Shown piece by piece: positions 26,489-35,284 of a stretch of 64,000 nt of DNA. A program made the position numbers and the translations under genes. The notes under the pieces were generated by a model. That model saw only the letters and a program-made list of their open reading frames with translations. It searched no databases and was not told the origin of the DNA. The stretch is taken from NCBI GenBank assembly GCA_023418995.1, contig JAEZYP010000044.1:62001-126000 (forward strand). Direction: 5' to 3'. Each line of letters starts with the position of its first letter. The stretch's first letter is position 1. The stretch is from Bacillota bacterium. GTDB taxonomy: Bacteria; Bacillota; Clostridia; Oscillospirales; Acutalibacteraceae.

Positions 26489-27100
26489 ATGAAGCGCAAA
26501 ATTGCAATTTTTGGCGGAACCTTTAATCCGATTCATAAGGGGCACATTCATTTGGCAATGCGCTTTGCTAGCCTTCTGAACGTGGAGAAAATCCTCCTGA
26601 TTCCAACCAAAACGCCGCCTCATAAAACTCCGGCTGACCTTGTTTCTTCGAAGGACAGGCTTGCAATGTGCCGGCTGGTTTCAGAAAACAGCATTTTTGA
26701 GGTCAGCGATATTGAGGTAAAACGTGACGGTCCCAGCTATACCGCCGACACGTTAAAGCAGTTAAAATTAATCTATCCGGATTCCGAGTTATATTTTATA
26801 ACCGGAGAGGATATGTTTCTTACCATTCAGAATTGGTATGAACCGAAAGTAATCTATTCACTCGCAACCCTATGCGCCGCTCCGCGCAGCAGCGACGGGC
26901 TGGAAAATTTGAAGCGGCATGCAGCCGTTTTAGAGCGGTACGGGGCAAGAACAGTAATTGAAAATATCGATTATCTGCCGATATCCTCTACCATGGTACG
27001 TGATGCGGTAAAACAGGGAAAAAGCGTCGCGGAGCTTGTTCCTGCGGCGGTTGCGGATTATATTAAGGAGAATAACTTATATTTGGAGAGTGTACAATGA
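26489..27100 (+). CDS. nadD: nicotinate-nucleotide adenylyltransferase
   Basis: 203 aa. Adenylates nicotinate mononucleotide in NAD synthesis. The nucleotidyltransferase motif IFGGTFNPIHKGHIHLA is near the N-terminus, and the C-terminal ISSTMVRDAVKQGKS is the ISSTxIR motif. ATG at 26489 gives the usual N-terminus KRKIAIFGG with CGGAG 11 bases upstream; ATG at 26465 is an alternative adding eight residues. Its stop overlaps yqeK (ATGA). Confidence 0.94.
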   Translation: MKRKIAIFGGTFNPIHKGHIHLAMRFASLLNVEKILLIPTKTPPHKTPADLVSSKDRLAMCRLVSENSIFEVSDIEVKRDGPSYTADTLKQLKLIYPDSELYFITGEDMFLTIQNWYEPKVIYSLATLCAAPRSSDGLENLKRHAAVLERYGARTVIENIDYLPISSTMVRDAVKQGKSVAELVPAAVADYIKENNLYLESVQ

Positions 27101-27663
27101 GTGTGGATTATGAAGAAATTATTCGGCCGCTGTTGACGGAAAAGCGCTTTGCTCACTCCATATGTGTCAGCCGATCAGCTGAAACATTGGCCAAGAAATA
27201 TGGCGCTAATCCAGAAAAGGCGAAATTAGCCGGTATTCTACACGATATTATGAAGGATGTTCCTCCCGACGAGCAGATGAAAATGATGACCCGCTACGAC
27301 ATTGTTTTAAACGAGGTGGAGCGCAGTTCGCAAAAGCTCTGGCACGCGATGCTCGGTGCTGCATACCTTGAAAATAAGCTTGGCATTACAGACCGTGAAA
27401 TTCTGGATGCCGTTCGTTACCATACCACCGGTCGGGCAAATATGACCTTGCTTGATAAAGTCTTGTTTATTGCGGACTTTATTTCTGCCGACCGTAATTA
27501 TGAAGGGGTACATAGCATGCGTAAGGCGGCGGAAATCAGCTTGGAGCAGGCTATGGTAGAGGGGATGACGTTTAGTATCATTGATTTGGCAAAGCGTTAT
27601 AAAACGATTCACCCCGATACGATTGCTGCCTATAATCAGGTGGTGCTGGTTTATAAATCTTAA
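27097..27663 (+). CDS. yqeK: YqeK HD-domain nucleotidase (symmetrical Ap4A hydrolase type)
   Basis: 188 aa. An HD-domain metal-dependent phosphohydrolase; Bacillus YqeK cleaves diadenosine tetraphosphate to ADP. Metal ligands are visible in RFAHSICVSR, in GILHDIMKDVP (the HD pair) and in the later H of RYHTTGRANMT. The gene overlaps nadD by four bases and is followed by rsfS. The cluster is conserved across Firmicutes. Confidence 0.92.
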   Translation: MSVDYEEIIRPLLTEKRFAHSICVSRSAETLAKKYGANPEKAKLAGILHDIMKDVPPDEQMKMMTRYDIVLNEVERSSQKLWHAMLGAAYLENKLGITDREILDAVRYHTTGRANMTLLDKVLFIADFISADRNYEGVHSMRKAAEISLEQAMVEGMTFSIIDLAKRYKTIHPDTIAAYNQVVLVYKS

Positions 27664-27689
27664 TTTCAGTAAATGAAAGGTTGAAAAGT

Positions 27690-28040
27690 ATGACGTCATT
27701 GGAGCTTGCGACTCAGGCAGTAAAGATATTAAACAGTAAAAAGGCACTGGACTTAAAGGTGATTGGAATAAAGGATATTTCCATTCTTGCAGACTATTTT
27801 GTATTTGCAACCGGTACGAGCAGCACACATGTTAAATCTCTTGCCGATGAAGTGGAATTCAAACTCAAGGAGCTCGGGACGGCTCCGCTTCATACCGAGG
27901 GATTTCGATCAAATTCATGGGTGCTTTTGGATTACGGCTCCGTAATCATTCATGTTTTTACCGCGGAATCCCGTCAGTTCTATGACCTTGACCGCCTGTG
28001 GCAGGATGGCGAGGCTGTTGACATATCTACAATAGAGTAA
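27690..28040 (+). CDS. rsfS: ribosomal silencing factor RsfS
   Basis: 116 aa. RsfS binds L14 on the 50S subunit and blocks joining with 30S when nutrients are scarce. The family blocks are visible: KALDLKVIGIKDIS, ADYFVFATGTSSTHV and the tail GVGW-like block SNSWVLLDYGSVIIHVF. ATG at 27690 follows AAAGG; an in-frame TTG at 27681 is too near the ribosome site. Last gene of the yhbY-nadD-yqeK group. Confidence 0.94.
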   Translation: MTSLELATQAVKILNSKKALDLKVIGIKDISILADYFVFATGTSSTHVKSLADEVEFKLKELGTAPLHTEGFRSNSWVLLDYGSVIIHVFTAESRQFYDLDRLWQDGEAVDISTIE

Positions 28041-28092
28041 CACTTTTCCGTGGGGTAAGTGAAATCATCAAATATGGGAGCGAAGAAAAAGA

Positions 28093-30498
28093 ATGAAATA
28101 CGATCATAAACCAGTTGAAAAAAAATGGCAGGATAAATGGGAGCAGGAAGGCGTTTTTCACGCTTCGAACAGTTCTTCAAAGCCCAAGTATTACGCGCTG
28201 ATCGAATTCCCTTACCCATCCGGGCAAGGTCTTCACGTCGGTCATCCGCGCTCCTATACGGCAATCGACATTATTGCAAGAAAGCGCCGGATGGAGGGAT
28301 ATAATGTCCTCTACCCAATCGGTTGGGACGCGTTCGGTCTTCCCACGGAAAACTTCGCGATTAAGAACCATGTACACCCGGCGGAAGTAACCAAGAAGAA
28401 TATTGCTCGTTTTAAGCAGCAGCTTCAATCCCTCGGAATTTCCTTTGACTGGTCGCGTGAGATTAATACGACAGACCCGGATTATTATAAATGGACGCAG
28501 TGGATTTTTCTCCAGCTGTTTCAGCACGGACTTGCCTATAAAAAGGAAATGGCGGTTAACTGGTGTACTTCCTGCAAATGCGTACTTGCAAACGAGGAAG
28601 TGGTAAACGGAGTTTGTGAACGTTGCGGCAGTGAGGTTGTTCATAAGGTAAAATCGCAGTGGATGCTCAAAATTACAGAATACGCACAGCGCCTGATTGA
28701 TGATCTCAGCCTTGTGGATTATCCCGACCGCGTAAAAACGCAGCAAACAAACTGGATTGGACGTTCGACCGGCGCCGAGGTGGATTTTGGCACAACCATC
28801 GGGGACAAGCTTACCGTTTACACCACAAGACCGGATACGCTCTACGGCGTTACTTATATGGTTGTTTCACCGGAGCATCCGGTGCTGGAAAAATGGGCGG
28901 ATAAACTGAAGAATCTGGAGGAAGTCCGTACTTATCAGAGCGAAGCCGCAAAGAAGTCTGATTTTGAACGCACGGAGGTCGCCAAGGATAAGACAGGTGT
29001 CTGCCTGGATGGCGTTTCCGCAATTAATCCGGTAACTGGAAAAGAAATCCCGATCTTTATATCTGATTACGTATTGGTTTCCTATGGAACAGGCGCAATC
29101 ATGGCGGTTCCGGGACATGATACCCGTGACTGGGAATTTGCGAAAAAGTTTCATCTTCCAATTATCGAGGTCGTCAAAGGCGGTGACGTTCAAAACGAGC
29201 CCTTTACCGACTGCGAAACCGGGATTTTGATAAATTCCGGGATTCTCGACGGTTTGACCGTTGAAGAAGCAAAAAAGAAGATCATAGAATATATTATCGA
29301 AAAGGGAATCGGTCAATCCAAAGTGAACTTTAAGCTGCGCGACTGGGTATTTTCGCGCCAGCGCTATTGGGGCGAACCCATCCCAATTGTATTCTGCGAA
29401 AAATGCGGCTATGTGCCGATTCCGGAGAGTGAGCTTCCGCTTCAGCTGCCGGAAGTAAAATCCTACGAACCGACCGATACTGGAGAATCGCCGCTTGCCC
29501 ATATGAACGATTGGGTGGAGACCACCTGCCCGCATTGCGGTGGCAAGGCGAAGCGTGAGACGGATACCATGCCTCAGTGGGCCGGTTCCTCCTGGTATTT
29601 CCTGCGCTACATGGACCCTCATAACCATGAGGCGCTTGCAAGCAAGGAAGCCTTGCAGTATTGGACACCTGTTGACTGGTACAACGGCGGCATGGAGCAT
29701 ACGACCCTTCATTTGCTATACAGCCGTTTCTGGCATAAATTTCTTTATGATATCGGCGTAGTGCCCACTCCGGAGCCGTACGCAAAGAGAACAAGCCATG
29801 GGATGATTCTCGGTGAAAACGGCGAGAAAATGAGCAAATCCCGCGGCAACGTTGTCAATCCGGATGAGATTGTGAGCGATTACGGTGCGGATACCATGCG
29901 CCTGTATGAAATGTTTATCGGAGACTTCGAGAAAGCGGCGCCGTGGAGCGCTACGGGCATTAAGGGCTGCCGCCGCTTCATCGAGCGTTACTGGAATCTT
30001 CAGAATATGCTTTGCGAAGAAAAGGGTATCAGGAAGAGTCTTGAAATATCATTTAACAAGGCGATTAAAAAAGTCGGCGAAGATATTGAAAACCTCAAGT
30101 TCAACACGGCGATTGCTACCCTGATGGCACTGATGAATGACATTGCCGGCGTCGGCTCCGTTACGGCGGAGGAGCTGAAAATCTATACGATTTTGCTCGG
30201 TCCTTTTGCGCCCCATGTAACGGAAGAAATGTGGGCATCTATGAAGCTTGACGGAATGGTCTGCCAGCAGGAATGGCCCGCGTATGACGAAGCGAAATGC
30301 AAAGAAGACAGCGTGGAAATTGCGGTACAGGTAAACGGCAAGGTTCGCGCCCGTATCCTTGTGTCCGCTGATATTTCCGGTGACGCGGCGATTGCGGCGG
30401 CTAAGGCCGACGAAAAAATCGCGGCGGAGATCAGCGGAAAGAATATTGTCAAGGAGCTATATGTTCCGGGCAAGCTCGTAAATATCGTAGCGAAATAA
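28093..30498 (+). CDS. leuS: leucyl-tRNA synthetase
   Basis: 801 aa, class Ia synthetase. The HIGH-type motif is in YPSGQGLHVGHPRSYTA (residues about 41-57). A zinc-binding CTSCKCVLANEEVVNG...CERCG region follows. The editing domain holds the TTRPDT motif. KMSKS is at 579-583, and the anticodon-binding and C-terminal domains complete the protein. Only 52 bases separate it from rsfS, too short for a T-box leader, so the usual tRNA-sensing control of leuS in Firmicutes is absent here unless it lies upstream of the whole operon. Confidence 0.97.
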   Translation: MKYDHKPVEKKWQDKWEQEGVFHASNSSSKPKYYALIEFPYPSGQGLHVGHPRSYTAIDIIARKRRMEGYNVLYPIGWDAFGLPTENFAIKNHVHPAEVTKKNIARFKQQLQSLGISFDWSREINTTDPDYYKWTQWIFLQLFQHGLAYKKEMAVNWCTSCKCVLANEEVVNGVCERCGSEVVHKVKSQWMLKITEYAQRLIDDLSLVDYPDRVKTQQTNWIGRSTGAEVDFGTTIGDKLTVYTTRPDTLYGVTYMVVSPEHPVLEKWADKLKNLEEVRTYQSEAAKKSDFERTEVAKDKTGVCLDGVSAINPVTGKEIPIFISDYVLVSYGTGAIMAVPGHDTRDWEFAKKFHLPIIEVVKGGDVQNEPFTDCETGILINSGILDGLTVEEAKKKIIEYIIEKGIGQSKVNFKLRDWVFSRQRYWGEPIPIVFCEKCGYVPIPESELPLQLPEVKSYEPTDTGESPLAHMNDWVETTCPHCGGKAKRETDTMPQWAGSSWYFLRYMDPHNHEALASKEALQYWTPVDWYNGGMEHTTLHLLYSRFWHKFLYDIGVVPTPEPYAKRTSHGMILGENGEKMSKSRGNVVNPDEIVSDYGADTMRLYEMFIGDFEKAAPWSATGIKGCRRFIERYWNLQNMLCEEKGIRKSLEISFNKAIKKVGEDIENLKFNTAIATLMALMNDIAGVGSVTAEELKIYTILLGPFAPHVTEEMWASMKLDGMVCQQEWPAYDEAKCKEDSVEIAVQVNGKVRARILVSADISGDAAIAAAKADEKIAAEISGKNIVKELYVPGKLVNIVAK

Positions 30499-30521
30499 CC
30501 TAAAAAAAGCAATAATGTAAG

Positions 30522-30552
30522 CGGCATCGGTGAAAAATCCGGTGCCGTTTTT
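30522..30552 (+). terminator. terminator after leuS
   Basis: CGGCATCGG (30522-30530) pairs with CCGGTGCCG (30539-30547) with one G-U pair, followed by TTTTT. Confidence 0.85.
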
Positions 30553-30599
30553 AGTTGACTTTATTTTATTTTAGAAATATAATGAGATTGGTGATTACA

Positions 30600-31232
30600 A
30601 TGAAAAAATTTATTTTTATAATTCTTGTATTGGCTATCATTCTGCCGTCTTATTCTGATGTCAAAATTATTACAGACCCTTACTTGAATATTCAGACTGC
30701 AAGAATAGATCCCGATGTTTTATATGTTCCAAATACGGTTGAAGAATTAGAAGAAGCGGGTCAATATATTGTACAGGGAACTCTTCTGAACGATGCAGAA
30801 CAAAAAACAAAAGCATATAAGAACGAGGCCAAACCTTATTTCGGAATTACCGTCTCCTCATTTAAAATTGACAAAGTATATAAGGGAGACCTAAAAGAAG
30901 GAGCTATCATAAAACTAGGGGAAAAATATTTCACTTATGATTATAACAACAAAAAGACAATATGCCATTTCGGAAATTATATGCCGTCGGAAGTTGGAAA
31001 AGAATAATTGTTTTTTTTGGTTGACGAATCAAAAAGCGGAGACTGGTGGTCAGGTATCTATTCTCCGGTATCATGGGAAAGAGGACGTTACCCGGTTCCG
31101 GAACAGACCTTTGGAGTTATGAAAGAAAAATCTGTAGACTCCATGAGCAACGAGGAATTAAATCTGGGGCAAGACGATTCCTCAGAGTACAAGGCGCTCT
31201 ATGAGCAGGTAATTAAAAAATATATGAAATAG
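30600..31232 (+). pseudogene. secreted/lipoprotein-like protein gene broken by one in-frame stop codon
   Basis: The ATG at 30600 opens a reading frame with a hydrophobic signal-like segment (KKFIFIILVLAIILPSY) and a soluble domain. It meets TAA at 31005-31007 after 135 codons, just past MPSEVGKE. The same frame resumes at once with LFFLVDESKSGDWWSGIYS and runs to a stop at 31230-31232, another 74 codons. The local pattern GKE-stop-LFFLVDE suggests a tyrosine codon (TAT or TAC) changed to TAA. The reading frame is otherwise undamaged on both sides, so the break looks recent. The protein family is not recognised. A truncated but functional product, stop readthrough or a sequencing error are alternatives. 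Confidence 0.75.
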
Positions 31233-31242
31233 GCAGAAAACG

Positions 31243-31276
31243 GCCCGCACTTTACAAAATAAGGTGCGGGCTCAAT
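31243..31276. terminator. bidirectional terminator between convergent genes
   Basis: GCCCGCAC (31243-31250) pairs with GTGCGGGC (31264-31271), extended by TT/AA pairs in the loop. It serves the broken gene from the left and the DUF1294 gene from the right. Confidence 0.75.
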
Positions 31277-31569
31277 TATTTCAGAAGCAGGTTGGACAGC
31301 AGAAAATAACAGGCAATCAGCTGTAAAAGAATGATAATCGGGATACCAACCATAAATTTCTTGTGCTTTGTTTTGTGATGAATCAATACCATTGTGATTA
31401 GCATGGCGGGGGAGCCTCCCAGTGCCGCAAGCAGAAGCAGCTTGCTTTCCGGGATGCGCCATTGATGTTTGATCGCTTTGCGCTTATCATATGCGGTCAC
31501 CAAAACAGCGATAAAATTGATAATAATCAAGTAATAAAAGCAATATATATAATAAGGCATGTCTTTCAC
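31276..31569 (-). CDS. DUF1294-family small membrane protein
   Basis: 97 aa with three hydrophobic helices (about 8-25, 42-60, 74-94). The blocks YDKRKAIKHQWRIPE, LLLLAALGGSPAMLITM and HKTKHKKF match the DUF1294 pattern, in which a basic loop, a Gly-Gly-Ser-Pro turn and an H-K-T-x-H-K-F element are conserved. The function of the family is unknown. The start at 31569 follows an upstream zinc-ribbon gene on the same strand by only 6 bases, so the two probably form an operon. Confidence 0.85.
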   Translation of the reverse strand: MKDMPYYIYCFYYLIIINFIAVLVTAYDKRKAIKHQWRIPESKLLLLAALGGSPAMLITMVLIHHKTKHKKFMVGIPIIILLQLIACYFLLSNLLLK

Positions 31570-31575
31570 CGTTTC

Positions 31576-31944
31576 TTAAACCAGGTTGGTACCGCAGTTC
31601 GGGCAGTAGCGACTTGAGGCGTCCACCACACGCCTGCAATTCGGACATACCTTATTGTTTGTCCGCTTTACTACATAAATTTTCTCCGGATTAATCTCCG
31701 CGTTAGCGTCCTTTTCAAGCCGTTTTCCTTCTTCCCGCGACATTTCGTACACAGAACCGCAGCTCGGGCAGGTAACATAATACCGCTTGCCAAATCGAAA
31801 AATCGGAAGGAAGAAGAAAGTAAACTGCTCGTAAGTGCAGATTACCGCGCCCGAGGCATCATAGCAGCCGCAGCAGGAAAAGAACCGGCATTTCCTGGTT
31901 CCGATGTGGCGTGATCCGCTTGCCAGTCCAAATATTAAAAACAT
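31576..31944 (-). CDS. zinc-ribbon protein
   Basis: 122 aa. ATG at 31944 follows GGAGG with seven bases between; a longer in-frame start at 31983 lacks a ribosome site. A first cysteine pair (CPSCGSVYEM) is separated by a charged linker from a C-terminal ribbon (CPNCRRVVDASSRYCPNCG). The N-terminal half has a Cys-rich FFSCCGCYDASG segment. It resembles the many small Firmicute proteins with a YVTCPSCG core, of unknown role. It may bind zinc only for structure. Confidence 0.75.
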   Translation of the reverse strand: MFLIFGLASGSRHIGTRKCRFFSCCGCYDASGAVICTYEQFTFFFLPIFRFGKRYYVTCPSCGSVYEMSREEGKRLEKDANAEINPEKIYVVKRTNNKVCPNCRRVVDASSRYCPNCGTNLV

Positions 31945-32043
31945 AATGCAACCTCCGTTGATATTTTTATCAGTATCGTACACGATTGAGTTCTATCTGT
32001 CAAATCTGTGGGATACAAGAATTTATAAAAAGGAATGATTTAA

Positions 32044-33411
32044 ATGGTAATCAGGCTTTTTAACCGGCACAGCATTTTCATGTGCGTTTGTATTTTGACT
32101 GCCGCTATCGCCGTTACAATGGTTTTTAATCTACTCGCAAGAAAAGATGACGTAGAAACAGAGGGGGCTTCCCGGCAGGAAACTTCTGAACAGGCAGCTT
32201 TGCCCTTTTCTCAAGCCACAGCTGAGACAAAAACCTCACCGTTACCAAATTCTTCCGGTGCGGCAGTCCCAAAATCCGTTTCCTCAGCAATCACTGCCGT
32301 GCAGACAGGAAACGTACCGGCAGCGTCCGGAGAAATGCGGGCTGTCTGGGTGCCCTTTATGAGCCTTGATATGAGCCGTGAAACGGATAAAAGTGAGAAG
32401 GCCTTTCAAAAAAAATTTGACGCAATTGTTGCAAATGCAAAAAAATACAATATGAATACGCTCATTGTACATGTTCGTCCGTTTGGGGATTCCCTTTATA
32501 AATCCGCCTATTTCCCGTGGAGCCATGTGGTGGGCGGAACGCAGGGGGTAAACCCGGGCTACGATCCGCTATCCTATATGGTCTCTGCCTCCCACAAGGC
32601 CGGTCTCAAAATTCACGCGTGGATCAATCCTCTGAGAATTCAGATATCAACCAGTCCATCTATTCTTGCTCAGGACAATTATTATAACAAATGGAAAAAT
32701 GATACCTCGAAAGCAGGCTGGGTGGTGGAAAGCGGAAGCGGAAAGTATTATAACCCCGCATATCCGCAGGTGCGTAAGCTGGTCGCGGACGGCGCGAAGG
32801 AAATCGCCCAGAACTATCCGGTGGATGGCATCCAGTTTGACGATTATTTTTATCCGACACAGGATGCCGCCTTCGATCAGGCCGCCTATGACAGCTATTG
32901 CGCCTCCGCAAAAAAAACGGGAATGCCTTTAGCTTTGGCAGATTGGCGGCGCGCCAATGTAAATGCCATGGTCTCGCTGGTATACAGCGAGATTAAATCG
33001 GTAAAACCTTCTGTGGTGTTCGGAATAGCGCCACAGGGGAATGTGCAGAATGATATGAATATGGGCGCGGATGTGGTGTCCTGGTGTACCGCACAGGGAT
33101 ACGTGGATTATATCTGCCCGCAGTTATATGTAAATTTTGAAAATCCGGTTTTACCCTATGATACCGCGGTTCAAAACTGGAGAAAGCTGGTGACAAATCA
33201 AAACATAAAGCTTTATTATGGTTTGGCGGTATATAAAGCGGGATCGGACGCGGATAAAGGTACATGGAAAAAATCAAACAACATCCTCGCGCAGCAGGTA
33301 AATGCAGGTCGAAAGACCTCCTGTGACGGATTTATGTTTTACTCCTGTGAGTATTTAGACAGCAGTCAGACAAAAGACGAAGTTCAAAATGTAATGAAGA
33401 CATTAAATTAG
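32044..33411 (+). CDS. GHL10-type (family 10-like) glycosyl hydrolase, membrane anchored
   Basis: 455 aa. An N-terminal hydrophobic helix (about 11-31) acts as signal anchor, followed by a Ser/Thr/Pro-rich linker to residue about 95. The TIM-barrel domain begins GEMRAVWVPFMSLDM. The blocks NTLIVHVRPFGDSLY, PGYDPLSYMV, HAWINPLRI and VDGIQFDDYFYP are diagnostic of the GHL10 (DUF187) hydrolase-like family, with the acidic DDY as likely catalytic region. These proteins act on envelope polysaccharides outside the cell; the substrate is not known. Monocistronic. Confidence 0.9.
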   Translation: MVIRLFNRHSIFMCVCILTAAIAVTMVFNLLARKDDVETEGASRQETSEQAALPFSQATAETKTSPLPNSSGAAVPKSVSSAITAVQTGNVPAASGEMRAVWVPFMSLDMSRETDKSEKAFQKKFDAIVANAKKYNMNTLIVHVRPFGDSLYKSAYFPWSHVVGGTQGVNPGYDPLSYMVSASHKAGLKIHAWINPLRIQISTSPSILAQDNYYNKWKNDTSKAGWVVESGSGKYYNPAYPQVRKLVADGAKEIAQNYPVDGIQFDDYFYPTQDAAFDQAAYDSYCASAKKTGMPLALADWRRANVNAMVSLVYSEIKSVKPSVVFGIAPQGNVQNDMNMGADVVSWCTAQGYVDYICPQLYVNFENPVLPYDTAVQNWRKLVTNQNIKLYYGLAVYKAGSDADKGTWKKSNNILAQQVNAGRKTSCDGFMFYSCEYLDSSQTKDEVQNVMKTLN

Positions 33412-33546
33412 TGAAATTATATAATATTGATCTGGATTGTCAGTTTAATTGGATTAGAAATATATTTGGAAAGCAGATGATAGCCAGTCTGTTCAATTGT
33501 TTAAGGAATACGCGCGGGTTTTCTGATTCACAAGCTTAAAAAGGTA

Positions 33547-34836
33547 TTAATCATTCTCTATTTCCCCAATGCAGTAATCACGCAGCGCTTCCGTAACTCG
33601 GCAGAATATAATCTGACCGCAGAAGTTTTTGCCGCAATGTGCCTTCACCGGTGTATAATTTTCCGTGTAACCCTCATACACGCCTTTTGCACATTCACGC
33701 TCAAACAGCACCGGAATGGTCAGTCCTATTTGCTGCCGGTAAAATTCTTCCCTAGTTTTCTGTGTGGCCTCTATCATGAGGCGGCTGCGCTTTTCTTTTA
33801 CGGATTGGGGGATCTGGTTAGGTGCGTCGTTTGCCCTGGTTCCAGGTCGGCGGGAATAGGCGAACACATGAACCTTCGCAAAACCGATCTCTTTGGCAAA
33901 AGTGAGCGATTTTTGGAACTCTTCCTCGGTCTCACCGGGGAAGCCCACCATAATATCCGTAGTAATCGCGGCGTTATCAAAAGCAGCTCTTAAATTTCTA
34001 ACAATTGTGCGGTATTCATTCGTGTCATAATGACGGTTCATTCGCTCTAGCGTTTCATCACACCCGCTTTGCAGAGACAGATGAAATTGAGGGCATAGCT
34101 TGCGCTGCCTGCGTAAGCGCGCGATTACAGACTCGTTCAGCTGCTCCGGCTCCAGCGACCCCAGCCGTACCCGTTCAATCCCCTCCGGCGCACAGGCGGC
34201 CTCCACGGCATCGCAAAGGTGAAGACCAATGTCCTGTCCGTAGGCCGGAAGGTTGATTCCAGTAAGTACAACTTCTTTATAGCCGTTCTTTGAAAGCGCC
34301 TCAACTTCCTGCTTCACTTGCTCCAGCGGTTTGGAACGCACTCTGCCGCGCGCGTAGGGAATAATGCAGTAGGAGCAGAAGCGGTTGCACCCGTCTTCTA
34401 TTTTAATAAATGCGCGGGTCCGTTCATAGAATTGATTGACGGTCATACTCTCAAAACTTCCGTTGTGAGGAACGATATCAATAATTCGCTGGCGGGAGGA
34501 GAGGTATTGCATGATGTGGGGGAGGAGCGAAGCCCGGTTGGAATTTCCGAGTATAATGTCCGCGTCGTGCAGCTCTGCCGCTTCATCCGGAAAGGCCTGC
34601 GGCATACAACCCGTCAGAACGATAACCGCGGTAGGATTATTATTTCGTGCGCGGTGGAGCATTTGTCTGACCTTGTGGTCGCTGACTGAGGTTACGGTGC
34701 AGGAATTGATTAATACGACGTCGCTCTCCTCGTTGGGCTCGCAAGTGCTAAAGCCCGCAGTGACAAGCTGATTCAGCATGGCTTGAGATTCATATTGATT
34801 CACTTTGCAGCCGAGTGTAATAACCGATACTTTCAT
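33547..34836 (-). CDS. mtaB: tRNA t6A37 methylthiotransferase MtaB
   Basis: 429 aa. Radical SAM enzyme that adds a methylthio group to t6A37 in tRNAs reading ANN codons. The N-terminal MTTase domain starts KVSVITLGCKVNQYESQAM. The radical SAM cysteines are in EDGCNRFCSYCIIPYARGR. The C-terminal TRAM domain includes GLTIPVLFERE and the final tRNA-contact strands. ATG at 34836 follows AGGAGA; the frame stays open 43 codons further upstream, but that stretch is A/T-rich and contains the promoter region. CGCKVNQY-type N-termini distinguish MtaB from MiaB. Confidence 0.94.
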   Translation of the reverse strand: MKVSVITLGCKVNQYESQAMLNQLVTAGFSTCEPNEESDVVLINSCTVTSVSDHKVRQMLHRARNNNPTAVIVLTGCMPQAFPDEAAELHDADIILGNSNRASLLPHIMQYLSSRQRIIDIVPHNGSFESMTVNQFYERTRAFIKIEDGCNRFCSYCIIPYARGRVRSKPLEQVKQEVEALSKNGYKEVVLTGINLPAYGQDIGLHLCDAVEAACAPEGIERVRLGSLEPEQLNESVIARLRRQRKLCPQFHLSLQSGCDETLERMNRHYDTNEYRTIVRNLRAAFDNAAITTDIMVGFPGETEEEFQKSLTFAKEIGFAKVHVFAYSRRPGTRANDAPNQIPQSVKEKRSRLMIEATQKTREEFYRQQIGLTIPVLFERECAKGVYEGYTENYTPVKAHCGKNFCGQIIFCRVTEALRDYCIGEIEND

Positions 34837-34949
34837 ATATTCTCCTTTGACAAAAATCCAATTATTGAGATAAAAAGCAAAAGTTTCTTCTGTTAAAATA
34901 ATAGATATTTTAATTTGCATTCTGACAAAATGTATGTTGAATATGAATA

Positions 34950-34978
34950 TTGACCAAAATACCAACCTGTTATATCAT
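34950..34978 (+). promoter_or_regulatory. promoter of the HPr-like gene
   Basis: TTGACC (34950-34955), 17-bp spacer, TATCAT (34973-34978), about 32 bases before the ATG at 35010. Confidence 0.7.
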
Positions 34979-35009
34979 AAAACAATACATCGAATTAGGA
35001 GGTAATGAA

Positions 35010-35243
35010 ATGTATTCAACATCGATCCAGTTGTCCAGCATTGAGGCAGTCAAAAAATTTGTTACATTAACAAATGGCTATGACTTTCCGATTAACCTCA
35101 CTACAGATAAATATAAAATTGACGCAAAGTCCATTATGGGGGTCTTTAGTTTAGACTTATCCAAGCCGGTCGTTATTGTTGTGGAGAGTGACCACGCGGA
35201 GGAATTAATCGCGCAGCTAGAGCAGTTTAAGGCAGCAAACTAA
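35010..35243 (+). CDS. HPr-like protein lacking the active-site histidine
   Basis: 77 aa, slightly shorter than HPr (85-88 aa). The C-terminal half keeps the HPr pattern around Ser46: KSIMGVFSLDLSKPV (Ser at 41). The N-terminal GLHARPA-type phosphorylation loop is gone, replaced by SSIEAVKKFV. Phosphotransfer through His15 is therefore impossible; a regulatory role like Crh, which keeps only the serine, is conceivable. ATG at 35010 has a perfect TAGGAGG upstream. The gene stands alone with its own promoter and terminator. Confidence 0.8.
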   Translation: MYSTSIQLSSIEAVKKFVTLTNGYDFPINLTTDKYKIDAKSIMGVFSLDLSKPVVIVVESDHAEELIAQLEQFKAAN

Positions 35244-35257
35244 AAACGAATTTTGAA

Positions 35258-35284
35258 AGCCCGGTTTTAACCGGGCTATTTTTA
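35258..35284 (+). terminator. terminator of the HPr-like gene
   Basis: AGCCCGGTT (35258-35266) and AACCGGGCT (35269-35277), followed by ATTTTTATT, which runs into the stop codon of the convergent ABC-F gene. Confidence 0.8.

Noticed and set aside
28177..29794. Long minus-strand frames opposite leuS
   Set aside because: Antisense shadows of a conserved synthetase gene; no independent signals.
34837..34965. 43-codon N-terminal extension of mtaB
   Set aside because: It has no ribosome site, is A/T-rich, and would run through the region between divergent promoters; the family starts at KVSVITLGC.
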